Source: Prorocentrum cordatum (Eukaryota > Sar > Dinophyceae > Prorocentrales > Prorocentraceae). From it: a stretch of 64,000 nt of DNA. Positions 20,573 through 30,160 of this stretch are shown in pieces (positions within the stretch are counted from its first letter, which is position 1; every line of letters starts with the position of its first letter). The stretch spans positions 21,582-85,581 of the forward strand of contig CAUYUJ010019591.1 of the NCBI GenBank assembly GCA_963575745.1, given 5' to 3'. The position numbers were made by a program, and so were the translations under genes. Under the pieces are notes generated by a model. The model was given only the letters and a program-made list of their open reading frames with translations. It had not been told where the DNA came from and made no database searches.

Positions 20573-21654
20573 ATGAATCCGCTCCTGCAACTCGCCGCAC
20601 CTCAGCTTTTCGACCTCGAAGGGTCTCGAGCGGGCCTGTCAGCAGAGCAGCTGCAGACTCTGCTAGCTGCCGCGGGCCGAGCGCCGACGCGGCTGCGGGA
20701 CCCCCCGATCGTTTCAGGGAGAGACGACGCAGAAGGCCACAGCGCCGAACCAGAGCGAGAGGGGGCTGCGATTCCGCCTACTCATTCCGGGGCAGTGGCT
20801 CCGGATGGTGCGGCGCTGGAAGCGTTGATGCCAGCCCTGACAAACGCGGGCACTGCCGGGCTGCTTGCAGGTCTAATGCTCCAGAACCAACAGACGCTTC
20901 GACTGCTGGAGGAGCAGATGAAGTCGCGACGGGCGACGGACCCTCTCACCGATATTCTTACCGCCGCGAGTTCAACAACGGGACCGGAGACACAAGGAAG
21001 CGGCGTGTCTTCGGGCCTCAGAGGCATGGCGGCCAGGGATGCCTGGGTAAAAATGACACGAGAGCGAGGGGCGGAGATCCGAAAGCTTGTCGAGAGACCC
21101 GCATGGCACGTGCTCTACGTCGGGACGAGTCGCGGCTGGACGAAGCCGCGCTGATGCAGTTTTTCGAGCGTGGTGTCCCGCTCGGCTCCCAAAAAGCGCC
21201 CACCTACTTCGCCATGATCATCTCGGCGATGTGGGCCGCCCGCGAGAGGAAGGACGAACAGGCGCTGGACGGGCTGATCGCATTAGCAGCGGTCTACCTG
21301 GAACAAACAGCTCTCGATGGGGGGCGCCATCAAATCGGGTGGCTGTTCACCGGCCTGCCGCAGCCGGCCTTCAACCTGACTTCAGTCAATACGACCCGGA
21401 ATCAGGAAGAGCCGTTCGGATTACTGATCGATCCGATGTGGTTGCATGCGATTCTGTCGTATCTCCGGGATCTGGATTACTTCCAGCAGCGACAGTCGAC
21501 AATAGCAAGAGGCCCAATTGGTGGCGGCAGCGGCTCGCAGGGCAGCGCGACAGGGAGCGGCGCGAGCGAGGGCGTCCCGAAATCGAAAGCCAGAGGCCGA
21601 GCGGCGCGGAGGAGACAAAGGGCCGATGCCGCCCCGACCGCAGTAGGAGGCTGA
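20573..21654 (+). pseudogene. Gag-like ORF with a frame break near 21.09 kb
   Basis: The ATG at 20573 (MNPLLQLAAPQLFDLEGSRAG) opens a frame running to 21154, with a helical region (LLAGLMLQNQQTLRLLEEQM). From about 21090 the conserved part continues in another frame to 21654: MQFFERGVPLGSQKAPTYFA, then HQIGWLFTGLPQPAFNL and LIDPMWLHAILSYLRDLDYF, then a Gly/Ser/Arg-rich basic tail. I recall this middle part as the conserved gag-like domain of a dinoflagellate retroelement. The break would make this copy inactive unless it is a sequencing error. Confidence 0.55.
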
Positions 21655-22782
21655 GCTCTCGTGAAGAGAGCTCTTTGCCTCCGCCTGCACAGTCCAATCA
21701 CGATTCAACTCCCCATTTTGGACGGAACGGTGGGTTAGTAGCACCTGTCGCGCGGGACTGCAATCGGCCCCGCCGCGCAGTTTGCCACGGCGCCCCTGTC
21801 CCTCACAGTGGGAGTTCGACCAAGAGACGTCACAGTGATATGAGAGCGCCTGTCGAGCGGGACTGTTATCGGCCCCGCGGTGCTGGTCGCCCTCAAGTCG
21901 CTAGGTTGTCCTCTAGTGTTCAGTGCCGATCCCCTGCTGGCCTCTCTGCTGACAGAGTGAGTCCCGCGGGCCCTTTGGATAGTGATTGTGGAACTCTTGG
22001 GGCGACAGCCGTGCGGGACTGCTATCGGCCCCACGGTGCCATCCGCTCTGGTTGTTCCGCTCTCTCTTCGGGGCTTCCTTCCTATGCTGCCCCTGCGCAG
22101 AACGCTGCTGCCGCGTCTGCATCGCCGGAGCTCGGCTCGCCAAAGGGCCTGAACGCCAGCTCTCGGATCGATATCTCTCTCTTGGCGTCGAAATTGTCGT
22201 GGCTGTTGCGAGGTGCCCGTTGTGGGCTCGCCGGCTTCGTCAGGTCCGCCTTGCTTCCCAGCGTTCAGCCGGCCTAGCGCCGGCGATGACATATGGCCCT
22301 GCCCGCCGCCGGCTTCTCTTGTTTCGGCTGCAGGCCCACTATCTGGTAGGCGGAGGCGCCGCCTACGGACCGCCATTGCTGCTCGTGAACTTGTGCGCCA
22401 CGCAGCTTGTGTTCTCAACTGGGAGCTCTTGGGATTCCCCACCGAGCCCGTTGCGACCTGCGCAGTCGGTGCTCCTGTGACTTCTGCGCAGTTGCAGCAC
22501 CTCGCCAGATTAGAGCTGTTATGTTTGCAAGTGGTTCGCTTAGGCCGGGGCCTCGGCTCCGACCTAGGCCGAGCCCTCGACAAGTTTGCTTGAGCCGAGT
22601 GTACGCTCGATTCGTCAGCCGATCACGTGTCTTATTTGAGCGATGTTTTCGGTTCCTCCGCAGGGATACCAAACTCTACCCATGAGCTGCCGCCCCGCAG
22701 CGAATTGCACGCCGCTCTTGCCGCAGACTCGGATAGTCGACTGGAACCCGACAGTGCAGATGCAGCGGCCGCTGGACCCTAG
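21655..22782 (+). pseudogene. Degenerate middle of the retroelement
   Basis: No single frame runs through. Fragments keep the flavour of the element, notably ACVLNWELLGFP at about 22400. There are also repeated phrases such as CGGGACTG...ATCGGCCCC near 21750, 21855 and 22010, suggesting short internal repeats of about 100-150 bp. Several stops and frame changes occur. Treated as decayed coding sequence joining the gag-like and reverse-transcriptase-like blocks. Confidence 0.45.
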
Positions 22783-23448
22783 CAGCTCGATGTTGACAGG
22801 ATCAAATGGAAACGTGGTCCTTCCTTCGATCCGAGGCCATTTCTTACGGACGGCCGCGCGAGAGCTGTCTTCGCTGACCCCGGTCTTAATCGCACTGATT
22901 CGTCCACCTGGAGACGACGGCGGGCTGCCAAAGTCCATGCCAGCCGCTCCTCAGTTCTACGGGTGTTCGAAAAGTGGGATTCGGTCGATTCTTTGCTCTT
23001 AATTGACCTCGATGCCGAGCTGGCCCGTGGGGACCTTTTGATGGACGAGCTTGTCGGCATGTTTCCCGCCTGCAAGGGTCATTTGTGGGATAGGCTTATC
23101 CTGAATCCCACCGTTCGCAATGATCTCTCGAATTCTTTAGTTGGTTTTACCAAGCAGCTCGGGCAGGGCTTCATGCTGACTTTGCTGCGCATACCCAGCA
23201 ATTGTCGCGCAGTGTTTTCGTGTTCTGCTCTACGGGAATTCTACTCGACGATCAAAGTCTCACCCAAGAGAGCTCAGCGAAATGCGGCGAACATGATCTT
23301 TAAAGCTTGTGAGTTGGAGCACCTCAAGGCATTCAAGCCCGAACTAAAGGGCAAGCGCATTGTTGGTTGCCTCCTTGCCCTCGCGCAAGGGGATTGCGAT
23401 GCTGTCGAGATTGCTCAAGCCGCGCACTACAGGGGTGCTCACTTGTGA
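22783..23448 (+). pseudogene. Reverse-transcriptase-like fragment, truncated
   Basis: One frame is open from 22783 to the TGA at 23446-23448. It contains VDRIKW, RAVFADPGLNR, a DRLILNPTVRNDL block, then LREFYSTIKVS (the expected motif A position) and LAQGDCDAVEIAQAAH (the expected motif B position). In relatives as I recall them, motif A has an Asp-Asp pair before Leu-Arg-Glu-Phe. Here that position reads Ser-Ala, so the catalytic Asp appears lost. The palm motif C never appears, because the sequence switches to another gene. Hence a dead, 3'-truncated copy. Confidence 0.55.
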
Positions 23449-25429
23449 TGCGGTTCCGCGCCGACCAGGAAGAAGTGCGCCGACTGGATGCGGAGGGACA
23501 CGCCGACCTCTTGGACAAGCTGCGGGCTGAGGATGCCGGGCGCGCTGAGGAACGTCTGCAATACGTTCTCAACGCTCAAGAGGAGAGGCGCGTAATCGAT
23601 GCGGTCGAGCAAGTTGCGCGCAGACTCGGCGGGGAGCTTATGGCATATGAACATGATGGGCTATTCGTCCACGCACCCTGTCACGAAGAGAAGCTCTTGC
23701 GGTGCACATCCGCAGAAGCAGGCTACGCAATGACTGTGAAAGCGCGCGCTTCTTATGACTTCTCGGCGTTGCTCGGGGTTGCGAAGAAGAAAGCGGACGG
23801 TGGCGATTGGGGCACCACTGACTCTTGGTGGCAAGACAATGAGGCGCTCGTTCGAGAGGCACGCGCTGCCAGCCGCGACGCTCATGACCTGTTCGCTCGG
23901 CTTCTCATGACAGAACCGGATGTGAGTGAGCAGGTTCCTTGGCCCGTGTATGAACTCTTCAAGCCCCTATGAAAGCGAAGGACTATGTCTGGTACGACAC
24001 AGGGGCAACTATTTGGGTTGAGGGCGGACCGAACGGGGTGTCGCGGCTGAAGGAATACATAGCCCAGATGCTGGAGAGGCGTCTCGCTACGCACACCTTT
24101 GAGGACCACCTGCTCACGAAGGTGCAAGTGTGCAGGGGCTATGGGAACAAAGGCTTCAAAGCGAATGTCGAGGACTGCCTTCGGCCGAAGCTCTTCACGG
24201 AAGCGATCTTCCAGCTGGGCCTGGACTGCAGCCTGCGATATCTGAACTTTACGGGCGGCTGGTGCTGGGGCCATGAAGCGGAAGGTTGGGTCCGGACTAT
24301 GCCTGAGATGCTGATCTCACGCGGCACCGGCAGGGCCTTCCAGGAGTGCGCCAACCCAGCGATGGCGAAAGTGGACCGCGCGCTCGCGCTGGTGCGTGAG
24401 GCCCAGGACAAGCGCGGGCTGCATTTGACTTCGGTCGTCCCCGAGAGCGTCGTCCAACTTTTCGGCGAGGCCGCCTCTGAGTTCCCAGCGCTCAAATTCT
24501 GGTACGACTTTACCCGCGAATGGGAGGGCGTGCTGTACGAGCTGACGCATATGGCGATCGAGGGGCCTCTTCGGCGCGCTCATGGCCGAAGCGCTTTATG
24601 CGCGCGGGGCCGGTCGAAACGGTAAAGATACAGCATGCAACCCGATGCAGAAAGTTGGGGGCACGTACATGGAGAGCATATCCTGCGATATCCTCTGCAA
24701 CATCACGGGCGCTGACAACCCATCACCCACGTTCTACTCGGTCCGTGGACGCCGCAACGTATGCGTGCGCGAAGTGGCGACAGATGCGAAGATCCAGCCT
24801 GCGGTCTACAAAAAGTTCACCGATCCCTTCAGCAAAATGCAAGCGCGAGATCTGTTCTCGCACCTCGTCAAATTCAGGCCCCAACATCTCGCCTTCTTCG
24901 CTTCGAACGGCCACATCCCGATAGCGATGGACGTTGCCGTGCGCGAGCCCCCCATTTTCAGAAAACCCAATGGAATGCAACGATCTCCAATGGTAGGACA
25001 TGAACAAGAAGCGGTTGGAGAAATACCGACCGGGCTTTTAAAACAATCTTTCGGCGCATCTATCACCACCTGCTGAAGGGTCGTTCCACGCGCAACGTGC
25101 GCCCCGTGCCTGCAGGCAGCCTGCAGCAGAAGGCCCTCGATTGCGCGGACGCGAACTCCGAAGAATTCGACCGCTTCCTTGGAAGCATCGAGAAGACGCG
25201 GACGCCAAGGGATGCCAGCACCAAGGAAGAGGTCGACGCGCGCGCTTCTCAGGTTTGCGGATTTGCCATCAGCGAGGCGAGCACCTACCTGAACGGCAAA
25301 GGGTTCTTGAAGGTACGTCGCGACAGAGGGCCCCAGAGAAACCTCTACTTCTATCAATATGCATTCGTGGACGCAGATGGGCAGAAGGAGAAACCACAAT
25401 TCCTCAGAATCTCAAACAAGAAATCCTAG
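23448..25429 (+). pseudogene. Polymerase C-terminus plus superfamily 3 helicase (TV-Pol/S3H-like), broken into four frames
   Basis: Segment 1 (to 23972) contains YVLNAQEERRVIDAVEQVAR and MAYEHDGLFVHA; the His-Asp-Gly motif resembles the metal-binding end of family-A-related TV-Pol polymerases. Segment 2 (23969-24565) looks like the pre-helicase D5-N-type region (WYDTGATIWVEGG). Segment 3 (from ~24566) is a superfamily 3 helicase core: Walker A GAGRNGKDT at 24604-24630, motif B NVCVREVATDAKI near 24755-24790, and sensor motif C LAFFASNGHIPI near 24890-24925. Segment 4 (to 25429) is the C-terminal tail. The break before Walker A is a one-base offset next to a G-run. Such fusions replicate polinton-like viruses, virophages and related transposons. 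The polymerase N-terminus is missing and is replaced by retroelement sequence. Confidence 0.65.
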
Positions 25430-26085
25430 ACCCGGAGCGCCTCTCGCGCGAGCTTCACTCAGGAAGATGAGTGGGATTGAGTGACGCCAAAAGTCGCATA
25501 GTGCGTTCTCGCCCGCCCTTCGTTGACTTTAACAACTTATTCAAAACATTCACTCACTTTCGGTGCCCCCCCCTACTGAGTTTCTTGTTTTTTTCAGATG
25601 CGTTGCTGCCGCGTGCTTTTCTGTAAACACTTATGCGCATACACCCCTCTATACAGGCTTTCCCCCTGAGTAATTTAGTAAAGTGAGTAGACGCATTGTA
25701 AGATGATCACAGCCTCCCAGGGGCGACCGACGGGGTGCATAAATGCTGAGTAAAAGTGAATAAAATGAGAGATGCCACCGAAGGGACTCCATGGACAGCC
25801 GTGTTTTTTGTTGGGCGACGGGGCTCTGTTGCTTCGTGGGGCCTTGCAAAGAGGCCACCTTTCCGGAGCCGCGCGTCTGTGACGCTGCGTGGACAGCTGG
25901 TCAGTGCTTAAAAGTGACGCGACAAATTCTAAATACGCTCGTTTAAACATCTTCCGCGAGGCACCATCATCGCCTGGGCTGCGAACGCGGCGCGATCCAC
26001 AGAGGCCGCGAGGCGGGTAAAGCGAAAGACTGGAGCGTCTCTAGGTAAGAACGGTCAGCGCAAAGACGGCCTTTCGTGTGAAGGC
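25430..26085. other. No gene seen
   Basis: Moderately AT-richer spacer after the helicase remnant. An open segment from about 25975 leads in frame into the ATG at 26086, so that gene could start upstream, but no better start is evident. Confidence 0.5.
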
Positions 26086-26712
26086 ATGTGTAAACTTGTC
26101 GCTGCCGGGGCTGCCGCTGCTCAGGCGCATTTTCAAGCTGTGGCGCGCGCCATTGCCAAGCATAACGCGATAATTCGGACGCGCTTCCCCATTTCCGACA
26201 CTTTCTACCAGAAAGTCGAGGCTTGCTTTTTCGGCGCGTTCCGGGACAAGGCGTACCAAGCACGCCGCGCACAAAGTGCGCTGCCGCTTCAGCTGCTCAC
26301 CTTCCTCGACGCCGTCGAGAAGACTTGCGGAATCAATGGCGAGGAGCACGAAGCATTTGCGCCCCAGCTGAAGCAAGAGATCGTGGCCGCTCGCCGCAGC
26401 GCGAAGAATCCCGCACGGGATGCGCGAGGCGAGATCAAATGGGAAAGGACGCTGCCTTTTGCGGTAAGGGTTTTGCCTGGCGAGATTGCAGCGCAGGCAC
26501 GAGCATTCTTCGCCAGCGTATATGCCGTGGGTGGCGTTGATCGCGGCGCTCTCCACGCGCATGAAAAGGCCTTCTGGTCGACACGCCGCTGTTTAGTCAA
26601 GGTTGAAAAGAAAGCGAAGCGAGACAAGGAAGAACTATACCGCGTCTTGCTGGTGTTGCAGCGGCGTCTGCCCGACGATCTGTGTGGCCAGGTGCTGCAA
26701 TTGGCTCTTTGA
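26086..26712 (+). CDS. Unknown protein, intact member of a duplicated pair
   Basis: ATG-initiated, 208 residues, without frame breaks. Mostly helical in appearance: AVARAIAKHNAIIRTRF, YQARRAQSALPLQLLTFLDAV, GEEHEAFAPQLKQEIVAARR, KWERTLPFAVRVLPGEIAAQ and a basic tail KKAKRDKEELYRVLLVLQRR. No family recognised. A diverged homologue lies 1.45 kb downstream on the same strand and has decayed. That the downstream copy keeps so much protein similarity argues that this frame is genuinely coding. It lies just after the helicase remnant, so it may belong to the same element. Confidence 0.55.
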   Translation: MCKLVAAGAAAAQAHFQAVARAIAKHNAIIRTRFPISDTFYQKVEACFFGAFRDKAYQARRAQSALPLQLLTFLDAVEKTCGINGEEHEAFAPQLKQEIVAARRSAKNPARDARGEIKWERTLPFAVRVLPGEIAAQARAFFASVYAVGGVDRGALHAHEKAFWSTRRCLVKVEKKAKRDKEELYRVLLVLQRRLPDDLCGQVLQLAL

Positions 26713-27536
26713 CCTCTCCGCTTCTTTTGCGTCGGGCGACCATGCTACGCATTTGTTGCGAAACCGCCTTACTTCTCGCCCTCAACGAGGGACGCCCTGC
26801 AGAGAGCACGGGAGCTGCTCATCAAGAGCCCAGGCGAAGTTTCCATCAACTTACCCCAGGAAGCACGCTGTCTACCCGTATCTAGCCAGAACGGCCGACG
26901 CAAAAGGGCCGAAGACGGCGCGCATGGTCCGTTTGAGACCAGGCCGGAACTGTGGCAGGGCCGCAACTATGGCGGCGTGAGGTGGGTCCCGGCGTTCAAC
27001 TGTTCAAGCAACATTGCCGAGGTCCACGGGTCCACTGGCAGCTCCAATTGGGAAGGCTCTTCATTCTATGTTCAGCACGCCCGCAAGCGGCCCTAAAGTG
27101 CGCGAGGCGCCCGCGTGCTACGTTGGCGAGAAAACGTAACAGGCAAGGGTTGCAACGCCGTGCGAACAATGCGGGGCGCTGCCACGTGCGCCGAAAGCCT
27201 CCTCGCGCCCGCACGCGGCATCGGAAGCGGCATCTCGCTGTTCTCCTACTACAAAGCACGTCCGACTTGGAAAGGAATTGAAGGTCATGTGTGATCCGAT
27301 CAGCAAGCCTGGTGTTTCCGATAGCGCGCGGTCGGCGCACGAAGCCTTGCCCGCGCTGTACAATGTGTTTGCGAGGTATAACCCTGCCATCCGCGTCAAG
27401 TACCCTCCCTCCGCGCCACTGGCGCGAGTAATGGAGCGGAGCACCTCAGGCTGGGCCAACGACGCACCATCCCAGATCCAGGAACTCAAGCATGCCGCAG
27501 AAGATGCCATTCACGCGCAACGGGCGATCGCCAGCG
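26713..27536. other. Spacer between the homologous pair
   Basis: A 90-codon open stretch (27287-27560) precedes the second copy in another frame, but it has no match to the first copy. No supported gene. Confidence 0.4.
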
Positions 27537-28165
27537 ATGCCGTTAAACGAACTCGAGGGTGTGCGCGCAGCGTGCTGCGCTCTGGCGGCGGCAATCACCA
27601 AGAGCAACACACTGATCTGCGAACCTGCGCTGCGAGAAGAGCTACTTCGGAATATTTTGGGATGAGGCGTGCCAAGCACGCCGCGCACTACGTGCGCTGC
27701 CACTCCAGCTCCAGATCTGCATGGACGCCGCAGAGACAGCGCGCGGGGTCCCAGGCGAGGAACACGATACACTGGTGATGCGCCTGAAGGAAGAGATCGA
27801 GCAAGCGCGGCGCGCAGTGGCGAGCAGGCCGAGACCTAACAGGCGCGGCGACATCATCTGGCCAAAGACACTACCTTTCGCCAGCATAACACTACCCAAA
27901 ACGATCGCCTGCAAGGCGCGAGTTTTCTTCGCAATTGTGTGTGCTACATGCTGCCGCGATCGTCGCGCGTTGCACGCTCAAGAGATGCCTTTCTGGGCGC
28001 GGCACAAACGCCTCTGCGCAGCGAGGCAGCTCCGCTGGCGAGCGCAGCGCTCATCGCCAATGCCAAGCGTGGCAGCGACGAGTTCTGTCGCGTGCTTATG
28101 TGCTTACGCAGGCATGTGCATGGCCGCGCAGGGCCGCCAGGCCGTCGCCGCTGCATGTCGTTATG
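27537..28165 (+). pseudogene. Decayed second copy of the 26.1-kb gene
   Basis: The copy starts at an ATG at 27537 (MPLNELEG). Frame 1 of the copy gives AAAITKSNTLICEPALREELL, matching AIAKHNAIIRTRF...FYQ of the intact gene. After a shift near 27640 it gives FWDEACQARRALRALPLQLQ and GEEHDTLVMRLKEEIEQARR, matching YQARRAQSALPLQL and GEEHEAFAPQLKQEIVAARR. After another shift near 28010-28050 it gives NAKRGSDEFCRVLMCLRR, matching KKAKRDKEELYRVLLVLQRR. So two frameshifts interrupt an otherwise collinear homologue. The copies are strongly diverged, which points to an old duplication. Confidence 0.65.
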
Positions 28166-28515
28166 ATATCGCTGCAACAAGCCCCAAATACATCCTGGTT
28201 CTGATCTGGGTGTGAAGCGACTTGTAGAGTACGCCGCAGCTCTGCTGCCGAGCGAGGTACGCTCTCGAGTGTTAGTTGCATGGCAGCGCGGCGCTTACTG
28301 GGTCTGTTGGCAGCATCGCGCATGGGGCGCATCAGCCGGCGCTCGCGCGTGCCAGATGCGTCATCCCAATACCGGCGCCGCTCACACTCGGCCTGCCGAC
28401 GCCGCGCACCAGCGACGTACACCTCCTCGTTGAACGGCTTGCCTGTCACCGTGTGGTTCCATCCACCGTCCCGCCAGACATGCCCCACCAGCGGCCTGCC
28501 TTGAGGCCGCGCCAT
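28096..28515 (-). CDS. Uncharacterised ORF
   Basis: The ATG at 28515 begins MARPQGRPLVGHVWRDGGW; a GTG-opened version begins at 28629. The N-terminal 70 residues look globular and charged (GARRRQAECERRRYWDD), while the rest is antisense to the end of the decayed pair member and may be noise. No family recognised. Confidence 0.3.
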   Translation of the reverse strand: MARPQGRPLVGHVWRDGGWNHTVTGKPFNEEVYVAGARRRQAECERRRYWDDASGTRERRLMRPMRDAANRPSKRRAAMQLTLESVPRSAAELRRTLQVASHPDQNQDVFGACCSDIITTCSGDGLAALRGHAHACVST

Positions 28516-28964
28516 GTCGCCATTCACACAATGCCATCGGCGCGCAGGCGGTTGGACTAACGTGCGTTCAGACCCTTCGGTTGTAGATGCTCGTCTGAAG
28601 GAAAAGATTGTCGCAACAGCGGCGCCCACTTGCAGGGGCGATGGCCGCCGCTAAAGTCCTCGCCTTCCTCCGTGCGCCGGTGCTGGCGGCCCCTTTCGTT
28701 GACGCCGCGCGGCGGCAGCAGCGTTCGGCTGCGCGCGCCGACGTCGCGTGCTGGAGGGCACCAACGCGCGCCCCCAAGGCGCCTGGATCTGCGCGGCGTC
28801 GAAGAAGTGCCCGGCGAGGTTGGGGCTCGGCGAGAGCTGGAGGCGGCGCACGGCCGCCAACGTCGCGGCCTTGGCCCACGGCTGTAGCCACTCCTCCCTC
28901 GCGTGGAGTTCCGGCAGGGGCTGGCGCCGGGCCCGACATCGCCCTGGGCCGCGTCGTTGGGGAG

Positions 28965-29092
28965 TATTGTCTTGCATTGTATTGCCTCCCGCAGGGAGTA
29001 TTGCCTCGCGCCGGATTTCTATTGCATTGCAGCGCCATGCACTGAAGTGCATTGTATTGTATTGTCTCCTGCAGGGAGTATTGCCTCGCATA
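28965..29092. repeat. CTCCCGCAGGGAG palindrome repeats, left cluster
   Basis: Two copies of the context ATTGTATTGYCTCCYGCAGGGAGTATTGCCTCGC, at about 28975-29010 and 29050-29092. The core CTCCC-GCA-GGGAG is a small inverted repeat. A second cluster lies at 30515-30562. Confidence 0.8.
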
Positions 29093-29094
29093 CG

Positions 29095-29330
29095 ATTGCA
29101 CCCCAGCGCGGTCCCAAGACGGCCCCAAGTGAGCCCCAAGAGGGGTCCACGAGAGCACCAAGGGAGGTGGATGAATCCACCCTGAAATGATCCACCCCCT
29201 CTGGCCCTCTTGGACCCGTCCTGGGGCCCTCTTGGGGCCCTCTTGGGGCCCTCTTAGGGCTCTCTCGGGGCGCTCCTGGGGCCATCTTGGAACCCTCTTG
29301 GAACTCCTCTTGGGGCAGCTCGACGTTATT
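29095..29330. repeat. CCCCAAGAGG / GGGGCCCTCTTGG repeats
   Basis: Degenerate 10-20 bp units. The first half reads CCCCAAG..., the second half its complement GGGCCCTCTTGGGGCC, so the block is itself loosely inverted around 29190. Confidence 0.8.
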
Positions 29331-29333
29331 CTA

Positions 29334-29361
29334 GACGCTTCGCGTGCACCGCCCGCCCATA
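29334..29361 (+). repeat. Dispersed GACGCTTCGCG motif, copy a
   Basis: GACGCTTCGCGTGCACC...CCGCCCAT. One of seven related copies in the window, adjacent to a CCCCAAGAGG block. The right half matches the consensus CAGCCCATCCAG only partly. Confidence 0.5.
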
Positions 29362-29421
29362 CCAATTCTCGCCGGACGAGGCGAAGACTGGCGACAGTTG
29401 CACATTGGGCAGCCCCAGGGC

Positions 29422-29530
29422 GACGACGACGCCGACAGCGACGACGACGACGACGGCGACGAGGACGAGGACGACGACGACGACGACCATGGTGATGACG
29501 ATGATGACGATGACGACGACGACGGCGGGG
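29422..29530. repeat. GAC microsatellite
   Basis: GACGAC triplets with GATGAC interruptions. Both strands are open, giving Asp/Thr or Val/Val translations that I ignore. Confidence 0.9.
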
Positions 29531-29749
29531 CGGCCGACCAACCGGAAAGTGCGCACCGTAGGGTGCCCTCTCGGAGCTCTCTTGGTCCTCTTGGGGCTCT
29601 CTTGGGATCCCCTGGAAACCTTTTCGGGCCCCCACCAATCCCTCTGAGGTCCTTGATGGGTCCGCTTGTTTGAGGGGTTCAAGAGGGCCCGGAGGTCTTG
29701 CTGGGGTCGTGCAGTTGGTTGAGACTGTAGGTGAGGAGCCATGCGCCTT

Positions 29750-30160
29750 TCAAGTGCATCTTGGGATTTTTCCTGTTCTGGAAATTTGTCCATTCATGGT
29801 TGTGCAGTGCCTCGCGGTTGTACAATACCTCATGTGGGGGCGCAGGAAAAGAAAGGAATCTCGCCCCCTCGACACGACGTATTGACGCAGCTCCTGCTTC
29901 AGCACGGCCTCTGCGAGCTGGAGCGCGCGGCGCTTGTGGAAGTGAGTGTCGTTCGGCCGGTTCATCCTGGCCACGGCTAAGATGTCAATACCTTCTGGAT
30001 AAATGTATTCCCAGTCAGACAGGCGCCGCAAAAGGTTGAAAGAATAACCGATCTTTCTGGGGGGGCCGCGCAGCCCGCGCGGTTGCATCGCGTAGAGGCC
30101 GCCCTTGTCGCAGCCTGTCCGTGTTGAGCAGAGGCAGACAAACTCGGAGAAGGAGGCCAT
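29750..30160 (-). CDS. GIY-YIG/T5orf172-like nuclease ORF
   Basis: The ATG at 30160 begins MASFSEFVCLCSTRTGCDKG. The pattern fits the compact GIY-YIG fold of the T5orf172/MUG113 kind: a beta strand FVCL, then GLYAM, then RKIGYSFNLLRRLSDW (the KIG-x-S...R-x-L block with the key Arg) and, about 40 residues on, LAEAVLKQEL with the expected Glu. The last 30 residues look like read-through. GIY-YIG nucleases are found in homing elements, virophages, polinton-like viruses and some retroelements. The assignment rests on motif spacing alone and is moderate. It lies between two clusters of the CTCCCGCAGGGAG repeat. Confidence 0.45.
   Translation of the reverse strand: MASFSEFVCLCSTRTGCDKGGLYAMQPRGLRGPPRKIGYSFNLLRRLSDWEYIYPEGIDILAVARMNRPNDTHFHKRRALQLAEAVLKQELRQYVVSRGRDSFLFLRPHMRYCTTARHCTTMNGQISRTGKIPRCT

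Larger units (their letters stand above)
19569..23448 (+). mobile_element. Dinoflagellate-type retroelement, 3'-truncated
   Basis: Four plus-strand blocks occur in the order I recall for a multicopy dinoflagellate retroelement: a small Cys-rich membrane ORF, a small acidic ORF, a gag-like ORF and a reverse-transcriptase-like ORF. Several frame breaks occur (near 20.5, 21.1 and 21.65-22.78 kb). The reverse-transcriptase part ends abruptly at 23448, where sequence of a different replication gene begins. No terminal repeats were found at the left end. The family assignment is from memory and needs a search. Confidence 0.6.

Noticed and set aside
22963-23448. This ORF as the N-terminal part of the polymerase-helicase gene
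   Set aside because: Its blocks (DRLILNPTV, LREFYSTIKVS, LAQGDCDAVEIAQAAH) fit the reverse-transcriptase region of the upstream retroelement better, and the frame ends where the helicase gene's sequence begins.
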